A stretch of DNA of 64,000 nt, taken from contig CM077151.1 of the NCBI GenBank assembly GCA_039583875.1, positions 28,844,390 through 28,908,389 of the forward strand. The letters run 5' to 3'. The position numbers and the translations under genes are program-made. This DNA comes from Platanthera guangdongensis. Its lineage: Eukaryota; Streptophyta; Magnoliopsida; Asparagales; Orchidaceae. The notes beneath the pieces were generated by a model that was given only the letters and a program-made list of their open reading frames with translations, was not told where the DNA came from and searched no databases. How positions within the stretch are numbered: position 1 is the first letter of the stretch; the number at the start of each line of letters is the position of its first letter. Below are positions 55,615 to 64,000 of this stretch, piece after piece.

Positions 55615-57840
55615 TCAAAAACGCATTCTGATTTGCTCAACTTCACCGTTTGGGCTACGTTTGCCGCTGACTCTCTTCAAAATTCTCTCCGAGAGATCTG
55701 AAGCAAGAGCATACCTATCATTCTCATAACAACCATTCAGGAATGCAGTATATGTTATGTGATTCACATTGTAATCAACATCTAACAGCTTGTTAAGAAA
55801 CAAGAGTGCTGCATCAACATATCCAACAGAACTGAGCTTTCTAACCAAGATATTTGCTGCTTGCACCCAATGCTTCCTCTCTAATCTTTCTAACACCAAT
55901 ACAGCAATCTCCGTTTTTTCTCTCTTACAAAATTCAAAAGCTAAGGTTATCCGGGTCACTTCACATGGAACTAAACCCTTGTCTAACATTCCCTCATATA
56001 ATGCCCTTGCCTCCTCTAATCTAGAATCTTTGCAAAGCCCGCTTATTAAAGCACCATAGGCAACCGAATCCGGAACACATGCTTCCTGAATCATCTTTTC
56101 GAAGATTCTTAATGCAGATTGTGCCTTTTCATCCCTACAATACCCAGAAATCATGGAAGTGAAAGTCTGCTTGGTCGGTTTAAATCCCAGTTTGAGACAA
56201 TCATGAAGCAGTCTCTCACTCTCTTCCATTCTTTTTTTCCTGCAACAACCCGAAATTACTGTCGTGTATGTTTTGATATCCGGCTGGTAACCATTACGAA
56301 TCATCTCATCAAACAATTCTTGAGCCTGCGATATCCTGCCTCTTCTACAGTGCTCATTGATGAGAATTGTGTATGTAATCTTATCAAACTTGAGGCCTTG
56401 CCGTAGACATTCTTGTAGTAGTTCATGCGCCTCGCTGGCACGTCCCTTCTTGAACAACCCATCAATCATCGCATTGTATGTATGAATGGTTGCGGTGCAA
56501 TCCATCTCCTTCATTTCTTCAAAAAATTCAAAAGCTCGATCGAAATTTCCTTGCTTGCAATTCCCATCGATCAGTGTGGTGAATGTGTTTGTGTTTGGAA
56601 GGATTTCCTGCTCTCTCATCTTCGATAACAACATCTCGGCTCGATTAAGCTTCCCCTCCCTACAATACCCACTGATCATCGCAGTGTAAGTTTGGACATT
56701 AGGTTTGTAAAAATTGCTCCTAACAAGCTTCATGAACAGCCTAAAAGCCCTCTCGATCCACCCGATCTTGCACAATCCATCGATCAATGTAGTGTGTGTA
56801 TATGCATTTGGCTTCATCCCCTTCCCCACTGCTTCCTCCAACACCTGAAAGGCTTGCTTTACACTGCCTCTCTTACAGAGGCCATTGATCAGAGCAGTGT
56901 AGTTGATGACATTGGGAGGGACGCCCATTTGAGACATCCTCTCGAAGATCCAAAAGACTTTTTTGAATAAACCTTTCTTGCAAAATGCGTCTACAATTAA
57001 GGTGCAAGTTGCATTGTCGATCAGGAATCCTCTTACCTCCATTGCTCTGAACAAGTTTTCGACATCTCCGGCGAGTCCTTCCCTGCAACAAGCAATGATC
57101 ATCGTCTTGAAGCTTAGCATATCAGGAGAAAGCTGGTTGGCGGGCATTTCGTCGAACACGTGATGTGCGAGTCCAATCATGCCAGAATCAGCAGATATCC
57201 TGAGAATCCGATTCATGGTGTGGATGCTGAGGGGCAAGCCTCCATTCTGCATCTCGAAGACCATGTCGGCTGCCTCCTTCAACCTTCCGGCTTCGGCGAA
57301 GCACTCCACCATGGATCTCATGACCTCCTGAGCCTTCTCGAAGCTCCCTCTCGCCACCAAAGATCCTGCCGTCGCTACGAAGAACCTCATCGAGTGCCGG
57401 AACAGCGAGCGGGCAATCGCCCAGTGGAAGAAGATGAGCGCGGCCCTGGAGCCCTCTCGATTGGCGAGAAGAGAGACGACGGTGACGGCCTGATCAATGC
57501 TTAGATCGATTTGAAGGGAGAGAAGGTTCGGATCTCCCTGATCGAATGATTGGCAGACTGAACTGAAGACTGTTCCTACGATTCCAGGGGGAGGATCCAT
57601 GGTTGGGCCGCTTGGTTCGTCGTGGAGAAAAGTGGTTGTTGTTGTTGGAGAGAAAGGGGAAGAACTGGAGCTTTCAATCGGAAATATTTCTCCATCACGA
57701 AAGAATCGGTGCGAAAACGATGAGCGGGGTTTGAGTTTGGGGAAGAAGAGGATAGAGAAAGGATAGTTCCTTGAGGTTTGGAAGAAAAGCATGGTGAACG
57801 TTGATGGCGCTGGTTTGCAAATTTGGGTATTGATAAGCAA
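55615..57840 (-). CDS. P-class pentatricopeptide repeat (PPR) protein, probably mitochondrial
   Basis: A 741-residue intronless frame with about 14-15 tandem 35-residue PPR motifs from about residue 150 to 700, e.g. 'KRGSVKQAFQVLEEAVGKGM', 'PNAYTHTTLIDGLC', 'PDSVAYGALISGLC'. No E, DYW or SMR tail, so P class. Such proteins bind specific organellar RNAs and aid their processing, stability or translation. The N-terminus is rich in Ser, Thr, Phe and Arg with few acids, like a mitochondrial transit peptide; a second Met 16 residues in could also start it. The order of motifs and 'MRSMVECFAEAGRLKEAADM' resemble Arabidopsis At4g19890, recalled, not searched. No lesions. Strong candidate for a functional gene. 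Confidence 0.96.
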   Translation of the reverse strand: MLINTQICKPAPSTFTMLFFQTSRNYPFSILFFPKLKPRSSFSHRFFRDGEIFPIESSSSSPFSPTTTTTFLHDEPSGPTMDPPPGIVGTVFSSVCQSFDQGDPNLLSLQIDLSIDQAVTVVSLLANREGSRAALIFFHWAIARSLFRHSMRFFVATAGSLVARGSFEKAQEVMRSMVECFAEAGRLKEAADMVFEMQNGGLPLSIHTMNRILRISADSGMIGLAHHVFDEMPANQLSPDMLSFKTMIIACCREGLAGDVENLFRAMEVRGFLIDNATCTLIVDAFCKKGLFKKVFWIFERMSQMGVPPNVINYTALINGLCKRGSVKQAFQVLEEAVGKGMKPNAYTHTTLIDGLCKIGWIERAFRLFMKLVRSNFYKPNVQTYTAMISGYCREGKLNRAEMLLSKMREQEILPNTNTFTTLIDGNCKQGNFDRAFEFFEEMKEMDCTATIHTYNAMIDGLFKKGRASEAHELLQECLRQGLKFDKITYTILINEHCRRGRISQAQELFDEMIRNGYQPDIKTYTTVISGCCRKKRMEESERLLHDCLKLGFKPTKQTFTSMISGYCRDEKAQSALRIFEKMIQEACVPDSVAYGALISGLCKDSRLEEARALYEGMLDKGLVPCEVTRITLAFEFCKREKTEIAVLVLERLERKHWVQAANILVRKLSSVGYVDAALLFLNKLLDVDYNVNHITYTAFLNGCYENDRYALASDLSERILKRVSGKRSPNGEVEQIRMRF

Positions 57841-57887
57841 TTGGTGTCTGCGATAAGGGAGATAATTACAGCCGGTCGGCTAATTGT

Positions 57888-58133
57888 GAAAATTCACCCT
57901 CCAAATATCGGATTTTGGTAAAATGTACCCAGAAAGTTTAAAATTGGCAAAATACACTCTCAAATTGGATTTTTTTGGCAATGTGCCCCATCACTAGGCA
58001 AAAAATGAAATGGCCAAAATGTACGCTTCAGGATGCACATTCGCAAGAAAATCCACTTTTGGGGTGCATTTTGCCAATTTTAAACTTTCGGGGTGCATTT
58101 TGCCAAAAGCTTATATTTCCAGGGGGCACTTTC
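57888..58133. mobile_element. Foldback MITE
   Basis: About 245 bp. 'aaagtttaaaattggcaaaa' on the left pairs with 'ttttgccaattttaaacttt' on the right, flanked by 'ttttggtaaaatgtaccc' / 'ggggtgcattttgcc'. It begins about 50 bp upstream of the PPR start codon, so it lies in that gene's promoter. Confidence 0.8.
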
Positions 58134-58900
58134 GGTCTTCCTTTGGAAATCTCTGTCCAGGGTGAGAGAAAGAGTTGCTGCCCGGAGCTATCAATGGTCA
58201 CGATTTAGATCAAGGAAAAAGTAAAATGGTAAAGGGGTGAGAATCCCTTTGAGTACTCATGTGCGGTCACTTCACTTGGACCTACTTTGACTTTGATCAA
58301 ATTTTTTTCTCTTTTTAGAAATTTTACCCTACGGTGGTCCTCCTTGCTGGTCAAACTTAAAGTAGGTTCAAGTTATTGGAGGTCGGGTCAAAATTGGGGT
58401 TTCGTGTCACAATTGTTGTATGCACACTTTTCGGTGCACGACTATGTTTGGTTTGACCGCAGATTGACCACCCATTGTTGAAACTGACAAAAGTGAACTT
58501 CATTGATTTTGCATTGACCATACGAATCCAATGTCACTGACCGGAGTCGAATCAGAGTTTGTTTGCTAAAAATCCAAATTTGCGCGTCGTGACGCACGAA
58601 GACAGTCAAATTCGTTGTTTGACTCTGGATTGCAACATAACAAGTTCCAATACACTCGTATCGACTATACAAAGTCATAAGAACTGATAGAACTCAAATC
58701 GCAGTTCTCTAGCTTGATAATCAAAAAATCTTGTTTTCGCGACGTTCTTTGAGTAACGGTCATATCCACTATATGATCTCGGAATTCAACGGAACGAGTT
58801 CCAACGCACTCGTATCGACTATACGAGGCCACATGAACTGACAGAACTCAAATCGGAGTTCTCTAGCTTCATCTCCCCGTGCATGGCATCTCTTACCTCA
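58134..58900. other. Non-coding stretch with a direct repeat
   Basis: About 75 bp around 'cactcgtatcgactatac' and 'gaactcaaatcggagttctc' occurs twice (58636-58712, 58796-58872). It looks like LTR debris; no gene seen. Confidence 0.55.
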
Positions 58901-59024
58901 TTATGGGTCTTAGGTAGAGGTTCGGGTCACTTTTATTGGACACACTAGGGTTCTAGCGGCCCAATAAAAGCCGGGATGTTACACTCCGCACCTACGGCCA
59001 ACCGCAACAATACTCTGATCGAGA

Positions 59025-59125
59025 CAGTGCACTGGGCTAGCCCCTAATGCCTTGCCCGACAGTACTTCGATCACGATATTGTCCCGACGTGACGACGCTC
59101 TCGCCGCTCGCAAACACCTGAATGC
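59025..59125 (+). repeat. Diverged copy of the palindrome's inner sequence
   Basis: 'attgtcccgacgtgacgacg' and 'cgctcgcaaacacctg' align with 4947-4990 in the left arm of the 4589-5446 palindrome. This copy is single, without an inverted partner. Confidence 0.6.
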
Positions 59126-60327
59126 TATAATCTGTTTATCGCGTAATCTCCACAAAAAATTTGAGGATTTTATAAAATGATTTGATATCTCAAAAAACCT
59201 AAATAAGACTTATTTGACTAATTTACATGCCCAAAATTGCTCAAAAAATTTTGGAAAAAATTTTATGGCCCGTTCGTTTCGTAAGTTTTGGGGGCCCGGT
59301 TTTGGTTTTACTTAAATAAAACCAAAAATCAAGTTCGTTTTAGGCATTTTGAACCGAATTTTTTGTTTTATATCAAAACCGGTCTGTTTTCAAGACTTAA
59401 ATTTTCGCTGGCCCTAAAACTTACCTCCATACCCGGGTTTTCATCCGCCGCTGTTTTTTCTCCGCTGTTTTTTCCTCCCGATCGAGCAAACAACTGTTCG
59501 TCTTCCTCATCGCCCACGCCACGACGCCAGCAGGAAACTCCGACGACGACACACGATACTCCCGCAACCTCGCCCTTCTCCTCACTTCCGGGTGCATCCT
59601 CAGCGAGGTCAACCATCGACGTCGCCCTTATCCTCTCCAACAACGCACGGAAGGTTTGCTTATGCCTCCTGAGTCCTTCCTCAACTTCCCCCTTTAATTG
59701 AACTTTGTGTTTGATTAAATGCAAGAATCGATGCATGTTTATATATATATATTAGTGGGAGGGGGTGGTCGGTGGTGACATCCGCTGCTGGAAAGCTTGA
59801 GATGACATTATTTGTTGTTGGCAAGCATCGAACAGGGTTAGCTCACGGGTAGGATCAGCAACAAGAACAGTAACTCACGGGTAGGATCAGCAAAAGGACG
59901 ACGAGCACTCCTTACAAATTGAACAAGATGGGTTTGATTTGGTAGATCTAGTTTTTGTAGGTTATTTCACCATGAATTTGAGTTCTCTGTTTGCAGTCAG
60001 GTTTTTGCATTCTGATTTTTGTACCATGGAGTTTGCATTCGGGTTTTTGCATTCAGGTTTTTTCATTCGAGTTTTTGCATTCAGGTTTTTTGCATTCAGA
60101 TTTTTGCACCATGGAGCTTGCAAACACAAGGGTCTTCTAACTTCAGTGAATATAGTTTTCAGTCTCCAATGTTGTGAATGCTATCAATTTTTATTTCCTC
60201 CAGTGAATGTTATTCCAACTTCTATATTATTTAACACAATCTCCCTCTCCGTTTTCATATTTACAGTCAAATGAGACCACTTTTTTTTTATAGTCAAATG
60301 AGATCAATTTTGTGTTTGTTATCGTAG

Positions 60328-61666
60328 ATGGACGCGATTATTGAGTTACGTAGGAAAAAAAGGTTGTCCATGCGTAATAGAAAGATTATAGGTGTGCTTG
60401 TTATGGCTGCCATTGTTTTTTGTCAACCTACTGTACGGGGTTCTTCAAGCCATAGGGAGCGACAAGATCACACACGAAGAATATTATTAGATAGGTTATA
60501 TAATGGGACCGACATCAATTGCTACAACTTATTGCGCATGAATAAAAGTTCTTTTTTGAAGCCTGTGCAACATTTTAGTGGAGAAGGGGTATCTTGTTGA
60601 AACTCAAAATGTAACGGTAAAAGAATATGTCGGCTTGTTTCTATATATCATAGCACATAATAACGAATTTCGAGATGTAGGGGGAACATATTTACGTTCT
60701 AACGACACTATTAGTAGACATTTCAACAAAGTGTTGAAGGCAAATTGAAGTTGAGCCCAGAGTACATCAAACTATCTGAAACAACGCAAGCTAGTAAGTG
60801 GGGGTACTTTAAAGATTGCATTGGTGCTATTGACGGTACACACATTGATGTCACTGTTCCAGTAATTGACCAAGGTAAATACCGGAATCGGAAACAAGCA
60901 ATTACCACAAATGTACTCGAGGTCTGTGATGCAAATATGAAGGTCATATATGTTTTACCTGGATGGGAGGGTTCCTCTTCAAATTCAAGAATGTTGTGCA
61001 ATGCACTTGAGAGGGAGGATCGCATTGAAGTGTCTGTAGGTAAATATTTGGATTGCATTTTCATTTGGTCTTAAAAATTTTGATGGATTATGATTTAATA
61101 TCACATTATAGGAAAATATTATCTTGTTGATGCTGGATATACAAATGGACCTGTATTTCTAGCTCCATATTGATCAACATGTTACCATCTACAAGAGTGG
61201 GCTACTCAAGGCAATAATCCAACAAGATACAAAGAGTTATTTAATTTTCGTCACTCAAAAAAAAGGAATGTAATTGAGAGGACATTCGGGTTACTTAAAA
61301 AAAGATGGGTAATTTTACGGCAGCCATCATTCTTCGATATCAAATGTCAGGTAGAAAGTACTGGTCTTTATTTTCATCTCGCTCGGTAACATTTATTTGC
61401 GCTCCCATTTTGTACATGTTCAAATTATTAATGTTTGTTGCATCCTTCATAATTATTTGATTGATAAAAGACAAGTGCATGATACTCGTTTGCTAGAAGA
61501 AGTGGATGCAGAGATATTAGCAGAACCTACTAATGGAGATAGCTTTATATATGAGGATACATCTGCCCCAATTCAATCAACCACTGAATGGACTGCATTC
61601 TGTGATTCAATGGCCCATACATGGTTCGATGAGTACCGACAAAGAGAAGATGATTTGCTTGCTTGA
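60328..61666 (+). pseudogene. PIF/Harbinger transposase, broken
   Basis: Exon 1 starts at 60328 ('MDAIIELRRKKRLSM'). Frame is lost near 60573-60576, where one extra T seems present, and again near 60740, where one base seems missing. The DDE_Tnp_4 core follows: 'CIGAIDGTHIDV' (first Asp), an intron (about 61040-61111, GT-AG), 'YYLVDAGYTNGPVFLAPY' (second Asp) followed by a TGA, then 'RNVIERTFGLLKKRW' (Glu). A second intron (from 61351) should end before 'VQIINVCCILHNYLI', but the expected AG acceptor there is AT. All three catalytic residues remain, but two shifts, a stop and a lost acceptor make it inactive. Confidence 0.9.
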
Positions 61667-61929
61667 CAATGAATTTAGATTTGTACTCCTTGATGATGTT
61701 TAAAACTCGTCTAATTATCTTTGGTTGCATTATGTAATTTTGTTGCTGGTTTTTTTAATCTTGGTGTTTATGATATTGGTTGTGTTATGTAATTTTGTTG
61801 CTGGTTTATGTACTCTTTGTTCTTAATGATAATGGTTACATTATGTAATATTGATGTTGGTGTTTATGTACTCTTTGTTCTTAATAATATTGGTTACATT
61901 ATGTAATTTTGTTACTTTTTTGTAATCTT

Positions 61930-62823
61930 GTACTTTTCCGTATAGTGCAACAAATGGACTTGGGAAAGGAGCAAGCTGCGAACGAGAAATAAAAAAAACG
62001 TACATTCATTGGACAAGTGAGATGGATACCGCACTATCTTCCACTCTTTTGGATCAACTTCATTTGGGTAATAAAGGGGCAAATGGTTGGAAGAGAGTTG
62101 CCTTCACAGCTGGCATTACTGCATTGTGGGAAGAGTGTCATGTTAGGATGACAAAAGAAAAAATAATGGCAAGACTTAAAACATGGAATTAGTATTTTCA
62201 AGAGATTTTTGCAATGCTAGACATATCTGGTTTTGGTTGGGACTGGGACAGACACGTGGTGAAAGTCAACAGTCCCGAGGTCTGGGCCGATTATATTCGG
62301 GTAAGGTATAAGTCTATTTTTAATCATAAATTTTGACATATTAACTGATGTTGTTTTTTAAATAATGTAGGCGCATCCCTCCCTTAGGCATTACAAGGAC
62401 AAGGTCATTGTAAACTGGAGTGATCTTGCGGCACTATGTGGAAGCGACAGGGCCACCGGAGTCAACTCAGCGACTAGTGTGGAATCAGCTGATCAAAATC
62501 ATGTGGAAGATACTGATGATGAGGATGAGTTTGGTAATGGATCAATGGGCCCAAGGAAGAAGAAGGCAAAGAAACCATCAAATCTGGATAAGATTGCAGA
62601 GGCCGTCACGCATATTGCATTTAACTTAGATGGCCCGGTCGAAGTAGCACCTCTAGTTCAGCCACGTCGGGAGATGACTCGGATTGAAATGATGTATGTT
62701 GCACTGGCGCCTATGACAAACCTTTCTGAGGCTGATATGATCAGTGCAATTGATATGCTTGCCGCCGACGAAATCAAATGCGAGTGTTTTCTAGATATGC
62801 CAGAGATTCTTAGGAGGGCTTGA
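61930..62823 (+). pseudogene. Myb/SANT-like protein of the PIF/Harbinger element, broken
   Basis: 'FIHWTSEMDTALSSTLLDQL', 'LGNKGANGWKRVAF', 'KEKIMARLKTWN' and 'GFGWDWDRHVVKVNSPEVW' form the trihelix-like Myb/SANT domain found in ORF1 of PIF/Harbinger elements. An intron (about 62300-62370, GTAAGG...TAG) precedes 'AHPSLRHYKDKVIVNWSDL'. The acidic/basic C-terminal part runs to 62823. In-frame stops lie before the domain (near 61990) and after 'KTWN' (near 62190). In working elements this protein binds the transposon ends and brings transposase to the nucleus. Confidence 0.88.
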
Positions 62824-63244
62824 TTGTGCGTGCACTAGGGCGATTAGTTTTTTGGCCACGACATAATTATGGTGGATTGTATCTTTTTGATGTGTAAAAC
62901 TTATATCATGATGATTGTATGTTTTTTTGATGCGTAAACATTATGCAGTTTTAATTTTTTGATGTGTGAAAACTTATATCATAGACGATTCGTTTTTCAA
63001 TGATGTTCAAAATGTTTGTTTATATAAGTTTAATTTTTTTATTACTTTAAAAATCAATTCCTATGCCCGAAAACGTTCCTACAGGCGAACAAAACATTTG
63101 TCATTTATCAATTTCTGGGCCTGAAAATCTTCCTCAAACGAACAACAGAATTGGTTTTGACAGAAAACTAAAACCTTCCAGTTTTTAGTTTTCAAACAAA
63201 ACCAATTCCTGTGAAACAAAACCTGCAAAACGAACAAGGACTTA

Positions 63245-63810
63245 GGTTCTTTTTAAGCCTTCTTTAATGTTGTATTAAAATTTGGAGACTTTGGGGTGAA
63301 AATTGAAATTTTTCCAAATTTTAGGAGCCTAGGGCCGCGTTTTAAAATCGATGCATTTAAATCTTTCGAAAAAAGAGAATCGATACACGAGATAATGCTT
63401 TAATTTGAAGATTGAGTCCAAATAAATAATTGACGAGTTTTCATGGCGAGATTTCAAGCTTGGAGTATTTCGAAGATTTCGACAAGCGTCGCGTTTGTAT
63501 ACAAACTCTTGGGTGTTTTAAAGATGGAGAGTATGAGATTTGAGTTGATCGATGCCCAACCTCGTCTCGGGTGAAGATTTTTCACATGTTTGGAAATGAT
63601 TTTTAAGGTTGAAATTCGTGGAATGACGTGCTCTCTAAAAAATGCTCGGATTTGATCCGATGCGAGCGAATAAGTTGTTGATTATTTTAGAACGAATAAT
63701 AAAGGTGCAACCCATAATAAGTTTCCCCAATTTGATTAAGCATGATTGAAAAAGTGCAATTAAACTAATATCGGATTCTAGTAATTGGTGTAACCCAAAA
63801 GAAACTTCTT
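63245..63810. other. Unassigned non-coding stretch
   Basis: Nothing recognised. Confidence 0.4.
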
Positions 63811-63814
63811 AAGA

Positions 63815-63960
63815 ACAGAAATGAAACTGGATTTGCTCCTGTGAACAGAGATGAAACTGAACTTGTCTCCTCTGAACGAAGATGGAACTGAACTTGCCTT
63901 TTATGTACAGAGATAGAACTGAACTTGCCTCCTATAAATGGAGATGGAACTGAAGCCTCT
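63815..63960. repeat. ~33-bp minisatellite, 4-5 copies
   Basis: Units share 'agagatgaaactgaacttg' and 'cctcctat'. The array approaches the window edge and may continue. Confidence 0.85.
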
Positions 63961-64000
63961 TAAATGTAGTGATTTGACTACTAATCATTTTCTTTATGAT

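Larger units (their letters stand above)
59266..63241 (+). mobile_element. PIF/Harbinger transposon, full structure, genes mutated
   Basis: 3976 bp. TIRs TGGCCCGTTCGTTT (59266-59279) and AAACGAACAAGGAC (63228-63241) share the core GTTCGTTT. TTA duplication lies on both sides (59263-59265, 63242-63244). It contains the two genes of the superfamily in the same orientation, a DDE transposase and a Myb/SANT-like protein, both damaged. Imperfect repeats of 'cattcaggtttttg' are at 59990-60115. Sequence rich in 'ccggtttt/aaaacc' lies just inside each TIR. Confidence 0.95.

Overview
The window is nuclear DNA of a flowering plant. The evidence is an intronless P-class PPR gene, a plant-specific AP2/ERF (DREB A-6, RAP2.4-like) gene, a complete Au SINE, and Helitron, Ty1/copia, Ty3/gypsy, RTE-type LINE, PIF/Harbinger and Mutator/hAT-like elements. 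Nothing in the sequence fixes the species.

Three host genes look real. They are the AP2/ERF gene (20561-21505, +), the PPR gene (55615-57840, -), and a small spliced gene (coding exons 33651-33580 and 32975-32802, -) that I could build only from splice sites. The small gene encodes an 81-residue protein of unknown function. Possible captured or leftover exons lie near 39640-39935 and perhaps 54541-54732. Almost everything else is transposon or transposon debris.

Layout: 1-4.1 kb, decayed Helitron Rep/PIF1 helicase. 4.6-5.4 kb, an 858-bp near-perfect palindrome. 5.7-7.3 kb, MITE and LINE debris. 7.6-11.9 kb, gag-only gypsy-type LTR element. 12.4-15.8 kb, non-autonomous DNA transposons and minisatellites. 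16-19.4 kb, LINE, copia, MITE and LTR fragments. 20-21.8 kb, AP2/ERF gene. 22.4-25.8 kb, dense DNA-transposon derivatives. 26.2-27.6 kb, deleted gypsy element. 30.2-32.1 kb, reverse-strand LTR split by a Mutator-like MITE that carries an inverted satellite. 32.6-34.4 kb, small spliced gene. 35.1-36.9 kb, short-LTR copia-like element with intact target duplication. 37.2 kb, Au SINE. 38.6-39.6 kb, hAT-like element. 40.8-54.1 kb, old copia element with a young, gag-less copia element nested in its integrase region. 55.6-57.8 kb, PPR gene. 59.3-63.2 kb, structurally complete but mutated PIF/Harbinger transposon.

Two patterns run across the window. First, non-autonomous elements of several superfamilies carry 14-34-bp minisatellites where coding sequence would be expected. 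Second, the PIF/Harbinger element at 59.3-63.2 kb shares its 14-bp terminal repeat type and TTA target duplication with a short derivative at 24.4-25.2 kb, and an inverted relative lies at 23.5-24.2 kb. All counts were made by eye, so identities and boundaries are approximate unless a target-site duplication is given.
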